Source: Butyrivibrio sp. | GTDB lineage: Bacteria > Bacillota > Clostridia > Lachnospirales > Lachnospiraceae | Direction of reading: 5' to 3' | DNA: 64,000 nt | Assembly: GCA_017620235.1 (NCBI GenBank) | Contig: JAFZQT010000047.1 | Coordinates: 1-64,000 of the forward strand | Shown: piece after piece, positions 26,532 to 35,524 of the stretch | Layout: every line of letters begins with the position of its first letter | Numbering within the stretch: position 1 is the stretch's first letter | Translations under genes and position numbers: made by a program | The notes under the pieces: model-generated | Database searches by the model: none | The model's input: only the letters and a program-made list of their open reading frames with translations | Told to the model about the DNA's origin: nothing

Positions 26532-27276
26532 CGTAATATCCTCTTCCTCTGGATGACTTGATCGTTATATTCTCTGTTACCAATTCCATTGCTTTTTTAA
26601 TGCTGCTTACTATCTGAGCGATGCGCTCTTTTGCAGATATATCATATCCGTTCTCTTCATTTGGATAGATGCTGTTGTATATTTCTTCATATTCAGCAAT
26701 TGAACCATTAAGAGTCTTTTCAATTATTACTGACAAAAGTTTGGTCTGTAATGTTGAGATACAAGTAGTTTTGTCTTCATATCTTATAACTCCGGTGTTG
26801 GGAGTTAATTCAAAGTTTTTGTATTTAAAGGTGCCATTTTTTGATAACTCTTTCCTTACGATATTTAAAACCTTTGCTGCAAGTATCTGTGAGTCCGCAA
26901 GTTCCCCCGATCCGCGAACCACATACTGTATTCCTTCTCTTTCATATGAACAAATGGTGTTACTTGCAAGATCTACCTGCATTCCGCTGATAACAATGAT
27001 GTTTGGAAGTTTGTATGATCTTTGTTTTAAGTACATTACCAGATCATCTCCGCCAAGTGCTGAGCCATCTTTTCCCGGCATCATTCTGTCCGTAATGACG
27101 ATATTGATCAGATTATGTTCATATATCTCTACAGCTGAATCGTAGTCATTAGCGGTATAGATTCTTATATCGCTGTCACGTAAACCCCCATTCTTTGTCA
27201 GTTCTCTTCGGATCGCTCCTGTGCATACATCACATTTGAATTCTGAATCATCAACAAATAAAATTTTTATCTCCAC
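26524..27276 (-). CDS. two-component response regulator, OmpR-like with winged-helix output
   Basis: A GTG start at 27276 is chosen because AGGAG lies 7 bases upstream; the longer frame from 27336 has no ribosome site. The 250-residue protein has a receiver (about 1-135; acidic VDDSE near residues 6-10, phospho-acceptor Asp in VITDRMMPGKDG near 61) and a C-terminal winged helix (about 150-250) ending in KSSRGRGYYVV. The receiver's final KP motif is replaced by the VVRGSGE region, a departure from the canonical lysine. It is cotranscribed with the kinase. Targets may include the adjacent surface locus, an inference from position. Confidence 0.85.
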   Translation of the reverse strand: MEIKILFVDDSEFKCDVCTGAIRRELTKNGGLRDSDIRIYTANDYDSAVEIYEHNLINIVITDRMMPGKDGSALGGDDLVMYLKQRSYKLPNIIVISGMQVDLASNTICSYEREGIQYVVRGSGELADSQILAAKVLNIVRKELSKNGTFKYKNFELTPNTGVIRYEDKTTCISTLQTKLLSVIIEKTLNGSIAEYEEIYNSIYPNEENGYDISAKERIAQIVSSIKKAMELVTENITIKSSRGRGYYVV

Positions 27277-27298
27277 GCCTTTTCTCCTCTGTAAAAAG

Positions 27299-27328
27299 GG
27301 AATGCCTATCCCCGTCAATCCGCATTCC
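27299..27328. promoter_or_regulatory. inverted repeat upstream of the response regulator
   Basis: GGAATGC at 27299-27305 pairs with GCATTCC at 27322-27328, separated by 16 bases, just upstream of the regulator's ribosome site. A third GCATTC follows at about 27333. It could be an operator for autoregulation or an mRNA leader hairpin. No function is shown. Confidence 0.35.
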
Positions 27329-27420
27329 GTCTGCATTCGTTCATGATATTATCACGCTCCATGCGATGTTTCAACTTTTTTTCGATAAAAAAATCCATAA
27401 TAGTAGTAAAGAAAGGGAAA

Positions 27421-27999
27421 ATGTCAATGAAAATATTAATAATTTTTAGATATATAATGAACAAGGAGACGTATATTACACCTGCGTGTCCCAAATGTGG
27501 TTCAGAGGTGACCGGGCGTGTTATTACCGTGGGAATGAACAGTAATGTGGATAGATTAAAAAAGAATTATCTTAAAGCAGGGGAGTATATTAAGCCTCGC
27601 CTGTATCTGAGTAATTATGGAGATTGTAATGCTTTTTGCCTGCATTGCGGAAATGAGTGGAATGAAGATAATATCAAGATTGTCTATCCTACTAAGAAGG
27701 AGCTTCAAAAGATCAAAGAAAAAAAGAAGATAATATATGATGTAAATGATGAATATCTGTCAGATCTTCGCGATGCGTATATAAATAACTTGTCGTATCA
27801 GGAATATATTGAGATAAAAAAAACAGAAGAAGCTTATGATGATGAGTGTTTAGAAAGATCAAAGTCGCTAAAAATAGAAAAGCTCAAAAGAAATGTGAAA
27901 AGAGCTACAGTGTTCTTTTGGAAAAAAATCATTGTTTCATCGACTGTTGGAGTGATGGAGGATATATTTCCGGGAAAGCATAATACAAAAGTGCGATAG
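27421..27999 (+). CDS. zinc-ribbon hypothetical protein
   Basis: The start at 27421 is placed after an AAAGGG site; the frame is open further upstream to 27343 but without a ribosome site, and a shorter start at 27457 is possible. The roughly 192-residue product has CPKCGS and CLHCGN pairs about 50 residues apart, forming one zinc site. A strongly basic helical region (about 95-175) follows, with a hydrophobic stretch near the end. I cannot name the family. It converges on the HU gene across a shared terminator. Confidence 0.65.
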   Translation: MSMKILIIFRYIMNKETYITPACPKCGSEVTGRVITVGMNSNVDRLKKNYLKAGEYIKPRLYLSNYGDCNAFCLHCGNEWNEDNIKIVYPTKKELQKIKEKKKIIYDVNDEYLSDLRDAYINNLSYQEYIEIKKTEEAYDDECLERSKSLKIEKLKRNVKRATVFFWKKIIVSSTVGVMEDIFPGKHNTKVR

Positions 28000-28018
28000 A
28001 AGAATAGGCTTTATAAAA

Positions 28019-28054
28019 ATTCCCCTGCCAATCAGTATTGAGTGGCAGGGGAAT
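28019..28054. terminator. bidirectional Rho-independent terminator
   Basis: Arms 28020-28030 and 28043-28053 pair perfectly around a 12-base loop. A-rich and T-rich flanks serve the zinc-ribbon gene and the HU gene. Confidence 0.85.
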
Positions 28055-28063
28055 AAAAAATAA

Positions 28064-28348
28064 TTATTTCTTCTTACCGTTAACAGCATCCTTAAGAGCC
28101 TTACCAGCTTTGAACTTAGGAACAGTAGCTGCAGGGATCTTAATAGCTGCGCCAGTCTGAGGATTCTTACCTGTTCTAGCAGCTCTCTTAGCTGTCTCGA
28201 AAGTACCAAATCCAACAAGCTGAACTTTACCCTTTTTCTTGAGTTCCTTAGAAACTGTTTCTGTGAAAGCCTTTACAGCCTTCTCAGAATCTTTCTTTGA
28301 AAGACCGGTCTCTTTTGCAATAGCATCAACGAGTTCTGTCTTATTCAT
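28064..28348 (-). CDS. hup: HU family DNA-binding protein
   Basis: A 94-residue histone-like protein that bends and compacts DNA as a dimer. The HU/IHF signature GFGTFETAKRAARTGKNPQTG is present near residues 46-66, with the N-terminal MNKTELVDAIAKETGLSKKD helix pair and a Lys-rich end. A GGGAGG site precedes the ATG. It is highly expressed in related bacteria, which fits its own terminator and a 250-bp upstream region (28349-28599) that holds no other gene. Confidence 0.97.
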   Translation of the reverse strand: MNKTELVDAIAKETGLSKKDSEKAVKAFTETVSKELKKKGKVQLVGFGTFETAKRAARTGKNPQTGAAIKIPAATVPKFKAGKALKDAVNGKKK

Positions 28349-28599
28349 GATAATACCTCCCTCAAAATGAGTTTTTTAACTACTAATCAAGATTTTACAA
28401 CGTTTTTATGCGCCTTACAAGAGGTTTAAATCGAAAAAACGCCAAAAATTATAATGTTTTTTAGTGCATAATACTGAAAAGTCGCATGTTTTGATGGGTT
28501 AAAATGAATATGATGTCGGAAAACCGCTAAAATTGATATATATAAGGATATGTGAGATAATAGTTCATTATTTGCACAAAAGACAAGGGGAATATAGAT

Positions 28600-29532
28600 A
28601 TGGGCATTTTTAAGCTTGACTTCAAGTGTAAGGATTACATTTGGGGTGGAGACAGACTGATTAAAGAATATGGGATAAAAGCTGACGGAGAAATCTGTGC
28701 TGAGGCGTGGGTTCTTTCAGGACACAAGGATGGCATTTCAACGGTAGCAGATGGTATATATAAGGGACAGACACTGGCTGAAGTAAACGCAAAGCATAAG
28801 ATTCTTGGAAAAAACTGTGATAAATATAAAGAGTTTCCTATATTAATAAAACTTATAGATGCAAAAAAATCACTTTCAATTCAGGTACATCCTGACGATG
28901 CATACGCTCTTGAACATGAAGGGCAGTACGGGAAAACCGAGATGTGGTATATAATTGCCGCTGAAGAAGGAGCTTTCCTATATTATGGATTTGAGAAAGA
29001 AGTAAGTCCTGATGAGCTTGAAGAGCGAATAAGGAATAATACTTTGGAAGAAATACTCCATAAGGAATATGTTAAAGCAGGAGATGTGGTATTTATAGAG
29101 CCGGGAACGCTTCATGCTATCGGTGCAGGAATAATGATAGCTGAAATACAGCAGAGTTCAAACATAACATACCGTATTTATGATTATGGCAGACTCGGTG
29201 CTGACGGTAAGCCAAGGGAACTGCATGTAGAAAAGGCATTGGATGTATTAAAGAGAGAGCCTGCCAAAAAATATGTGCAAAAAGGAGAACACCTTGTTGA
29301 GTGTTCATACTTTTGTGTTGATAAGGCAGATGTAAAAGAAGGCGCATCCTATGAAGGAAAAGTGGATGACAGCTCTTTTGCAAGTCTTCTTGTTATTGAC
29401 GGTGAGTGTACAATATCCGTATCAGGTGATGAGATAGCTGCAAGGAAAGGTGAGTCCTACCTCATAGAGGCAGGAACAGGGGCGTACACTATTTCCGGAA
29501 ACGCAAGTGTACTTATCACAAAAGTTCCGTGA
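28600..29532 (+). CDS. manA: mannose-6-phosphate isomerase, class I
   Basis: Interconverts mannose 6-phosphate and fructose 6-phosphate, linking glycolysis to GDP-mannose supply. 310 residues match the short Firmicute class I type. The zinc-binding segment QVHPDD (about 96-101) is intact, as is the later EPGTLHAIG segment (about 167-175). The C-terminal part is a second cupin. Zinc ligands include the two histidines in these motifs and a Glu in KTEMWY. AAGGGGA precedes the ATG. It is a single gene, 12 bases from the convergent MerR gene's end. Confidence 0.95.
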   Translation: MGIFKLDFKCKDYIWGGDRLIKEYGIKADGEICAEAWVLSGHKDGISTVADGIYKGQTLAEVNAKHKILGKNCDKYKEFPILIKLIDAKKSLSIQVHPDDAYALEHEGQYGKTEMWYIIAAEEGAFLYYGFEKEVSPDELEERIRNNTLEEILHKEYVKAGDVVFIEPGTLHAIGAGIMIAEIQQSSNITYRIYDYGRLGADGKPRELHVEKALDVLKREPAKKYVQKGEHLVECSYFCVDKADVKEGASYEGKVDDSSFASLLVIDGECTISVSGDEIAARKGESYLIEAGTGAYTISGNASVLITKVP

Positions 29533-29543
29533 TTGAGAGAAAT

Positions 29544-30392
29544 TTACTCAACACAGATAAAAAGATATTTAAAATACGTGTGTGCAGCTTCTTTATTATA
29601 TATATTGATAAGGCTCACAGAAAAAAGATCAGAGCAGGCAGTCAGCCTGTTCTTTTTTATATATGAGACCATTTTCTTATAGGTTGTGTCTATTCCCGAA
29701 GTCTTATGATTATGGTAGCAGCGAACTACTTTATTGCTTGGCAAAGGAAACGTATTTACGTTATCCGGCGGCAAAAAAGACAAAGTAATGATGTTGTTAT
29801 ATACGTAATTTCCTTTTGTTAGATCTTTATAATCGATAGTAACTCCCGATGGGAAAGCGGCAAAAGAGGCGTCGGCGTTTGCTCTGGCCAGGTGTGCGGA
29901 AATGTCTTTTGCAATATCGGCAGCGTGGTACGAAGAAGATTTGTCTTCAATCTCCGTTGATGAAAAACTCATATCCGGAATTGCGTCAAGAAAAGGAACT
30001 CCCGGTTTACATCCGTCATATTTTTCTAAGATCCACAACCCAAGATGCATTGCGCTGATTTTTTTGTTGATGAGAAAAAGCTCACGCTGCATGTCCAGAA
30101 TTTTCGAGTTTACCATCTTCGAGATACTTTCTTTATTGGAATGGTGAATAGTGTTGCTGATCTCTTTTATTGAACAACCGGCTTTTCGCATTGTATTTAT
30201 GAAGAAAAAAGAACTGATCTGCGAAGCGGAATAGTAGTGATAGCCGTTGTTTGGATCAACTCGGGGAGTGATGATATTTTGCTCGTAATAGTAGCGAAGA
30301 GTATCGCGGGTCGTCCCACATAGTTTTGCAAACTGGCTCACGCTGAGTGAATATTCCAGCTCTTCATCTTTTAAATTACTAAATGTCGTCAC
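29544..30392 (-). CDS. MerR-family transcriptional regulator, probable FAS II regulator
   Basis: 282 residues from a GTG start that follows AGGAGG. The MerR winged helix is at about 14-82 (SVSQFAKLCGTTRDTLRYYYEQN), followed by a coiled-coil dimerisation helix (about 85-125). The long C-terminal effector-type domain (about 140-282) has no cysteine pair of the metal sensors, so a small organic ligand is likelier. It diverges from the fatty acid operon, whose promoter has the 19-bp spacer that MerR proteins act on. Control of that operon, perhaps by an acyl metabolite, is inferred. Confidence 0.85.
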   Translation of the reverse strand: MTTFSNLKDEELEYSLSVSQFAKLCGTTRDTLRYYYEQNIITPRVDPNNGYHYYSASQISSFFFINTMRKAGCSIKEISNTIHHSNKESISKMVNSKILDMQRELFLINKKISAMHLGLWILEKYDGCKPGVPFLDAIPDMSFSSTEIEDKSSSYHAADIAKDISAHLARANADASFAAFPSGVTIDYKDLTKGNYVYNNIITLSFLPPDNVNTFPLPSNKVVRCYHNHKTSGIDTTYKKMVSYIKKNRLTACSDLFSVSLINIYNKEAAHTYFKYLFICVE

Positions 30393-30434
30393 AAAAACCT
30401 CCTAAAAATTGATAATAAAAAATCAAAAATACAC

Positions 30435-30465
30435 TTGACCTGGGGGTAACACCCAAGTTTATTGT
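30435..30465 (+). promoter_or_regulatory. MerR-type promoter of the fatty acid operon (19-bp spacer)
   Basis: The -35 TTGACC (30435-30440) and -10 TATTGT (30460-30465) are 19 bp apart instead of 17. Inside the spacer GGGT-N3-ACCC forms a dyad. A long spacer with a central dyad is the known signature of promoters that MerR-family proteins untwist to activate. The regulator gene lies divergently just upstream. Confidence 0.65.
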
Positions 30466-30537
30466 AACAGAGAATTAAGTTTACACAACCCTGTTTATAG
30501 TAAATAGGGAATTACACAGAAAAAGGGAGAAAAGAAA

Positions 30538-30759
30538 ATGAAAGATGTAAAAGCAACAATTGTACGTATAATCGCAGAGTACCTTGATAAGGAGGAGTCA
30601 GAGATCAAGACAACTGATACTTTTACAGAAATCGGACTTGATTCACTCGACATCATGGAGCTTGTTATGCAGATGCAGGAAGAACTTGATTGCAAGATCG
30701 AGCTTTCTCAGGAAATCACAACTATTGACAAGCTTGCTGAGCTTATTGAGAAGAACTAA
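30538..30759 (+). CDS. acpP: acyl carrier protein
   Basis: 73 residues. The GLDSLD motif carries the phosphopantetheine serine, Ser36. Acidic helices II and III are typical. It carries growing acyl chains for the enzymes encoded downstream. It is the first gene of the operon, with an AAGGGAG-like site. The short C-terminus is normal. 28 bases separate it from fabK. Confidence 0.96.
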   Translation: MKDVKATIVRIIAEYLDKEESEIKTTDTFTEIGLDSLDIMELVMQMQEELDCKIELSQEITTIDKLAELIEKN

Positions 30760-30787
30760 TCAGTGATCCGTTTGGAGGAATGAGACA

Positions 30788-31717
30788 ATGGAAAAGAATC
30801 CTGTTTGCGAAATGCTTGGGATTGAATATCCCGTTATACAAGGTGGGATGGCTTGGATTGCAGATGCAAAACTAGCCGCAGCTGTTTCAAATGCCGGAGG
30901 ATTGGGACTCATCGCAGCAATGAATTCAAACGGCGAACAGTTGAGAGCACAGATAAAAGAAGCTAAGAAGCTTACGAACAAGCCTTTTGGAGTTAATCTG
31001 ATGCTCATGAGCCCCTACATTGATGAGGCTGTAGAAGTTGTATGTGAAGAAGGTATTTCGGTTGTTACAACAGGAGCAGGAAATCCTTCTAAGTACATGG
31101 AGAAGCTTAAAGGCGCAAATATAAAGGTCATCTGTGTTGTTGCCAGTGTTGCGCTTGCCGTGATGGTTGAGCGCATGGGCGCAAGCGCTGTTATAGCTGA
31201 GGGCTGCGAGTCAGGCGGTCACGTCGGCGAGACAACAACAATGGCGCTTGTGCCTCAGGTTGTGGATGCTGTGAATATTCCTGTTATTGCTGCCGGCGGA
31301 ATTGCCGACGGAAGAGGAATGGCGGCAGCTTACATGCTTGGAGCAAAGGCTGTGCAGATGGGAACAAGATTCCTTACAGCAAAAGAATGTGGCGTGCATG
31401 AAAACTATAAGGAAAAAGTTCTCAGTGCAAAAGACAGAGACACGATTGTTACCGGAAAATCTCTCGGCCATCCCGTAAGAGCTTTAAAGAACAGAATGAC
31501 CAGAGAATTTCAGGCAAAAGAGCTTGATCCCAATACTACAAGTGAAGAGCTTGAAGCAATGGGCGCAGGCGCATTAAGAAAAGCAGCTATAGATGGAGAC
31601 GTAAAGTACGGTTCATGTATGTGTGGTCAGATCGCGGGGCTTGTTAAGAGCGAAGGAACCTGCGAGGAAATAATCAAGAGCATATACAGTGAAGCGATGG
31701 CACTTATGGGTGCTTGA
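30788..31717 (+). CDS. fabK: enoyl-[acyl-carrier-protein] reductase II (FMN-dependent)
   Basis: Reduces trans-2-enoyl-ACP in the last step of each elongation round, using FMN and NAD(P)H. 309 residues with the TIM-barrel pattern of the FabK/nitronate monooxygenase family: VIQGGMAWI at 16-24, SNAGGLGLIA near 36-45 and the EGCESGGHVG and VIAAGGIADGRGM phosphate-binding loops. Placement between acpP and fabD favours FabK over nitronate monooxygenase. No fabI is visible. GGAGG precedes the start. Confidence 0.94.
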   Translation: MEKNPVCEMLGIEYPVIQGGMAWIADAKLAAAVSNAGGLGLIAAMNSNGEQLRAQIKEAKKLTNKPFGVNLMLMSPYIDEAVEVVCEEGISVVTTGAGNPSKYMEKLKGANIKVICVVASVALAVMVERMGASAVIAEGCESGGHVGETTTMALVPQVVDAVNIPVIAAGGIADGRGMAAAYMLGAKAVQMGTRFLTAKECGVHENYKEKVLSAKDRDTIVTGKSLGHPVRALKNRMTREFQAKELDPNTTSEELEAMGAGALRKAAIDGDVKYGSCMCGQIAGLVKSEGTCEEIIKSIYSEAMALMGA

Positions 31718-31731
31718 AAAGTGGAGAAAAT

Positions 31732-32661
31732 ATGAAAAAAATCGCATTTTTATTTGCCGGTCAGGGGAGTCAGTACGCCGGAATGGGAAAAGATTTATAT
31801 GAGAATATAACTGAAGTGAAGGAGTTTTTTGACACTGCGGAATCTGTAAGACCCGGAACACTCGATCAGATGTTTTCGGGAACAGAAGAAGAGCTGAAAA
31901 AGACAGAGAACACACAGCCTTGTCTCTTTCTGGCAGATATAGCAAGCGCGATAGCGTTGGAAAACAGCGGAATAAAGCCCGACGCGATCGCAGGTTTTTC
32001 ACTTGGAGAAGTTGTTGCAATGGGAATGTCCGGAGCACTTGCCAAGGAGGATGCATTCAGACTGGTATGTAAAAGAGGAAAGCTCATGCAGGCAGCTGCA
32101 GATGCACAGAAGGGCAGCATGATAGCTGTTATGCGTATGGATAAGAGTGAGCTTGAATCACTTTGCGATGAATTTGGAGTATATCCTGTCAATTACAACT
32201 GCCCCGGACAGATTGTTGTTTCCGGGGAAGAAGACAGGATTGAGAAATTAAAAGCAGCTCTTTCTGAAAAGAGTGTAAGATTCGTACCACTTGCGGTAGG
32301 AGGTCCGTTCCATACTCCTTACATGAAAGAGGCATCTAAGGGATTGCAGGAAGAGATAGAGAACGAAGAGATGTATGACATAAACAATCTTCAGACACCT
32401 GTGTATGCGAATATGACAGCAAATCCGTATCCCGATGACAAAGAGGGAATAATTGATACTATTTCGAACCAGATATCAAATAGCGTCAAGTGGGAAGAAA
32501 CACTTAATAACATGGCGGCAGCCGGAATTGATACCTTTATAGAATGTGGACCGGGCAAGACACTTTCCGGTTTTGTGAAAAGAACCGTTACCGGAGCAAA
32601 TATTTTTAACGTAAGCGATATTGATTCTTTGAACAAAGTTGTAGAGGAGTTGAAAAAATAA
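31732..32661 (+). CDS. fabD: malonyl-CoA:ACP transacylase
   Basis: Loads malonyl groups from CoA onto ACP. 309 residues starting at 31732, where GGAG lies 6 bases upstream; an ATG at 31714 overlapping fabK lacks one. GQGSQYAGMG is at 10-19 and the nucleophile is Ser90 in GFSLGE. The active-site histidine lies in GGPFHTPYM. The last base of the stop overlaps the first base of fabG (TAATG), giving translational coupling. Confidence 0.96.
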   Translation: MKKIAFLFAGQGSQYAGMGKDLYENITEVKEFFDTAESVRPGTLDQMFSGTEEELKKTENTQPCLFLADIASAIALENSGIKPDAIAGFSLGEVVAMGMSGALAKEDAFRLVCKRGKLMQAAADAQKGSMIAVMRMDKSELESLCDEFGVYPVNYNCPGQIVVSGEEDRIEKLKAALSEKSVRFVPLAVGGPFHTPYMKEASKGLQEEIENEEMYDINNLQTPVYANMTANPYPDDKEGIIDTISNQISNSVKWEETLNNMAAAGIDTFIECGPGKTLSGFVKRTVTGANIFNVSDIDSLNKVVEELKK

Positions 32662-33401
32662 TGTTAAAGGGAAAAGTTGCTGTAGTAACCGGCGGAACAA
32701 GAGGAATTGGCAACGCTATTGCGCAGAAATATGCGGAGAACGGTGCTAACCTCGCGATAATAGCCACAAAAGACAATGAAAAGGCGCAGGCGGCTATTGA
32801 AGAACTTAAGAAGAATGGTACAGATGTAAAACTATATCTGTGTGATATAAAAAATGCCGATCAGGTGACTTCGGTATCAGAAGAGATTTTAGCTGATTTT
32901 GGCGGTGTGGATATAGTAGTAAATAATGCCGGAATAACAAGAGATAACTTGCTTCCGGGAATGAGCATTGCGGATATAGACGATGTTATTGACATTAACT
33001 TAAAAGGAACAATGTATGTAACACGCTCTTTTATCCGTAATTTTATAAAGAGAAAAGGTGGAAATGTTATAAATATCAGTTCTGTAGTCGGACTGATGGG
33101 AAATAAAGGTCAGGCAAACTACGCTGCATCAAAGGCAGGCATAGTAGGTTTCACCAAGACAGTTGCAAAGGAATATGGCAGAAAGAACATCAGATGCAAT
33201 GCCATAGCACCAGGATATATAGCTACCGAGATGACGGCGCAGTTATCTGAGGCTCAGACAGAAGAGCTGAAAAAGCAGTTGCCGCTCGCAAGACTCGGAA
33301 AACCGGAAGATATTGCGGAACTTGCATTGTTCCTTGCAAGTGACAGATCTTCATATATCACCGGCGAAGTTATAAAAGTAGATGGAGGAATGTATGTGTA
33401 G
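32661..33401 (+). CDS. fabG: 3-oxoacyl-[acyl-carrier-protein] reductase
   Basis: NADPH-dependent short-chain dehydrogenase reducing 3-oxoacyl-ACP. 246 residues. The cofactor loop TGGTRGIG is at 10-17 and NNAG near 89-92. The catalytic Ser lies in ISSV, with Tyr154 and Lys158 in YAASKAG. The PLARLGKPEDIA end and GEVIKVDGGMYV tail are standard. Its final 8 bases overlap fabF. Confidence 0.96.
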   Translation: MLKGKVAVVTGGTRGIGNAIAQKYAENGANLAIIATKDNEKAQAAIEELKKNGTDVKLYLCDIKNADQVTSVSEEILADFGGVDIVVNNAGITRDNLLPGMSIADIDDVIDINLKGTMYVTRSFIRNFIKRKGGNVINISSVVGLMGNKGQANYAASKAGIVGFTKTVAKEYGRKNIRCNAIAPGYIATEMTAQLSEAQTEELKKQLPLARLGKPEDIAELALFLASDRSSYITGEVIKVDGGMYV

Positions 33402-34629
33402 AGTTGTTGTTACAGGTATGGGAGTAATATCTCCCGTTGGAAATGATATCGATACTTTTTGGGAGAGCTTAAAAGCAGGTAAGTGCGGAGTTGATAAAAT
33501 CAAAAGGTTTGATGCATCAGGTCTTAAAGTAAGCCTGGATGCCGAAGTCAAAGAATTTGAACCTAAGAAATACTATGATACCGTTCAGGAAATCCGTAAG
33601 TCGGATCTTTTTATGCAATATGCAATGGCTGCTGCAAGACAGGCGGTTGAGCAGAGTGGAATCCTTGAGAGTGAGCTTGATAAAGAGCGTTTCGGTGTAT
33701 ATATAGGATCGGGAATCGGCGGAATCAATACAACAATCCGTGAGACAAGAAAGCTTGATGAGAAGGGACCCGAGATGGTTTCTCCATTCTTTGTTCCCAT
33801 GATGATAAGCAATATGGCAGCAGGTGCCGTATCAATTAAGTTTGGTGCAAAGGGACCTACTCTTCCTATCGTTACAGCGTGTGCAACTTCAACACATACG
33901 ATCGGAGAGGCATACAGAGTGATCAAACACGGTTATGCCGATGCAATCATCGCAGGCGGAAGTGAAGCTTCTATAAATGAACTTGCAATGGCAGGATTCA
34001 TAAATTGTCAGGCACTCAATCTTTCAGAGGATCCTTCTGAGGGAAGCATCCCGTTTGATAAGCGAAGAGGCGGATTTGTCATGGGTGAAGGCGCAGGAAT
34101 CCTTATTCTCGAAGAATATGAGCATGCTAAGAAGCGTGGAGCCAAGATTTATGCAGAAGTTGTCGGATATGGAAATACATCTGACGCTTATCATATCACT
34201 GCTCCCGATCCGGAAGGCGACGGCGCTGTAAGAGCAATTCAGGCAGCTGTAAAAGAGGCAAAAGTCAGCGACAGCGATGAGATATACTTCAATGCACACG
34301 GAACAGGTACACACTTGAACGATGCAATGGAGACAAAGGCAATAAAGAAAGTCTTTGGAAAGAAAGCATATGACATCCACATCAGTTCCACAAAGTCAAT
34401 GACGGGACACATGATGGGAGCAACCGGTGCTGTTGAGGCTATCGCATCTGTAATGGCACTTAACGAAGGTATCATACCTCCGACAATCAACTATAAAGAG
34501 AAAGATGAGGAGTGCGATCTTAACTATACAGTAAACAAGGCAGAGAACGTTGCTGTAGACTATGCGATCAGCACATCACTTGGATTTGGCGGTCATAACG
34601 CGTGTATCGCATTTAAAAAAGCAGATTAA
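33394..34629 (+). CDS. fabF: 3-oxoacyl-[acyl-carrier-protein] synthase II
   Basis: Condenses malonyl-ACP with acyl-ACP. The start at 33394 follows GGAGGA located in the end of fabG; a frame from 33382 is less well placed. The 411-residue protein has Cys163 in TACATS, plus the two catalytic histidines in NAHGTGT and in the STKSMTGHMMGATG segment. No fabH is present here, so initiation is encoded elsewhere or done by this enzyme. Confidence 0.96.
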   Translation: MCRVVVTGMGVISPVGNDIDTFWESLKAGKCGVDKIKRFDASGLKVSLDAEVKEFEPKKYYDTVQEIRKSDLFMQYAMAAARQAVEQSGILESELDKERFGVYIGSGIGGINTTIRETRKLDEKGPEMVSPFFVPMMISNMAAGAVSIKFGAKGPTLPIVTACATSTHTIGEAYRVIKHGYADAIIAGGSEASINELAMAGFINCQALNLSEDPSEGSIPFDKRRGGFVMGEGAGILILEEYEHAKKRGAKIYAEVVGYGNTSDAYHITAPDPEGDGAVRAIQAAVKEAKVSDSDEIYFNAHGTGTHLNDAMETKAIKKVFGKKAYDIHISSTKSMTGHMMGATGAVEAIASVMALNEGIIPPTINYKEKDEECDLNYTVNKAENVAVDYAISTSLGFGGHNACIAFKKAD

Positions 34630-34641
34630 GAAAGGGCAATT

Positions 34642-35073
34642 ATGAGTTCATTAAAAGAGTACGGTGATCTTTTTTTAAGATTGAATTTAACAGAGCTTTC
34701 TGTCGAAGAAGGAGACTTTAAGATTCAAATGAAAAGAGAGAACTCCATAAAGACCGAGAGCGCAAGAGTGGTTGAGACTGCATCGGTACAAAAGGAGAGT
34801 GCTCCGGTAACTTCCGAATCTGAAGAAGCACCTGCGAAAACTACCGGAACTGCTGTAAATGCACCGCTTTTAGGAATTTTTTATGCTTCTGTAGGAGAGA
34901 AAAAGGCAATCAAAGAAGGCGACAAAGTATCTGAAGGAGATGTACTGTGCACCATCGAGGCAATGAAGATGATGAACGAAGTAAAGGCTCCTGTGAGCGG
35001 TGTTGTTAAGGAAGTCTGTGTCTCCGACGGAGCGCTTGTTGAATACAAACAGACACTTTTCGTTATTGAATAA
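34642..35073 (+). CDS. accB: acetyl-CoA carboxylase biotin carboxyl carrier protein
   Basis: 143 residues. An N-terminal helical region (1-40) and a Thr/Ala/Glu linker (40-72) lead to a biotinyl domain (73-143). Lys109 in EAMKMM is the biotinylation site. It shuttles carboxylated biotin between AccC and the AccAD transferase encoded just downstream. It starts 12 bases after fabF with an AAAGGG site. Confidence 0.96.
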   Translation: MSSLKEYGDLFLRLNLTELSVEEGDFKIQMKRENSIKTESARVVETASVQKESAPVTSESEEAPAKTTGTAVNAPLLGIFYASVGEKKAIKEGDKVSEGDVLCTIEAMKMMNEVKAPVSGVVKEVCVSDGALVEYKQTLFVIE

Positions 35074-35082
35074 GAGGAATAT

Positions 35083-35523
35083 ATGAATAGAGAAGAATTG
35101 ATGAAGATACTGCCTCACAGAGATCCGATGTTACTTGTCGATGAGGCGTATCTGAACGAAGACGGAACGGCTACGGGATATTACAACGTGCGTGGCGATG
35201 AGTATTTTTTACAGGGCCATTTTCCGGGAAATCCTATCGTTCCGGGGGTAATACAGTGCGAGATAATGGCTCAATCAGCCTGCGTTCTTTTTGCCGACAA
35301 GATGGCAAGTGGGGGATGTATTCCCGTGTATACGGGACTTGATAAAGTTCGTTTCAGAAATATGGTTAAACCCGGAGACAGGATCAGAGTCGACACTAAG
35401 GTAATAAGGTCTTTTCATCCCATGTATGTACTTCATGGGGAATTGACTGTAGATGGGAAAAAATGTATGAGCGGAGATTTTTCTTTTGCCATTACGGAAG
35501 TAGGAGAAAGAGAGGAAGCGTGA
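35083..35523 (+). CDS. fabZ: 3-hydroxyacyl-[acyl-carrier-protein] dehydratase
   Basis: Hot-dog fold dehydratase making trans-2-enoyl-ACP. 146 residues with LPHRDPMLLVD (10-20), catalytic His46 in GHFPGNP and Glu60 in GVIQCE. Only one dehydratase is seen. Whether it also isomerises for unsaturated fatty acids, as some FabZ do, cannot be read from sequence. Spacing to accB is 9 bases and to accC 1 base. Confidence 0.95.
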   Translation: MNREELMKILPHRDPMLLVDEAYLNEDGTATGYYNVRGDEYFLQGHFPGNPIVPGVIQCEIMAQSACVLFADKMASGGCIPVYTGLDKVRFRNMVKPGDRIRVDTKVIRSFHPMYVLHGELTVDGKKCMSGDFSFAITEVGEREEA

Positions 35524-35524
35524 C

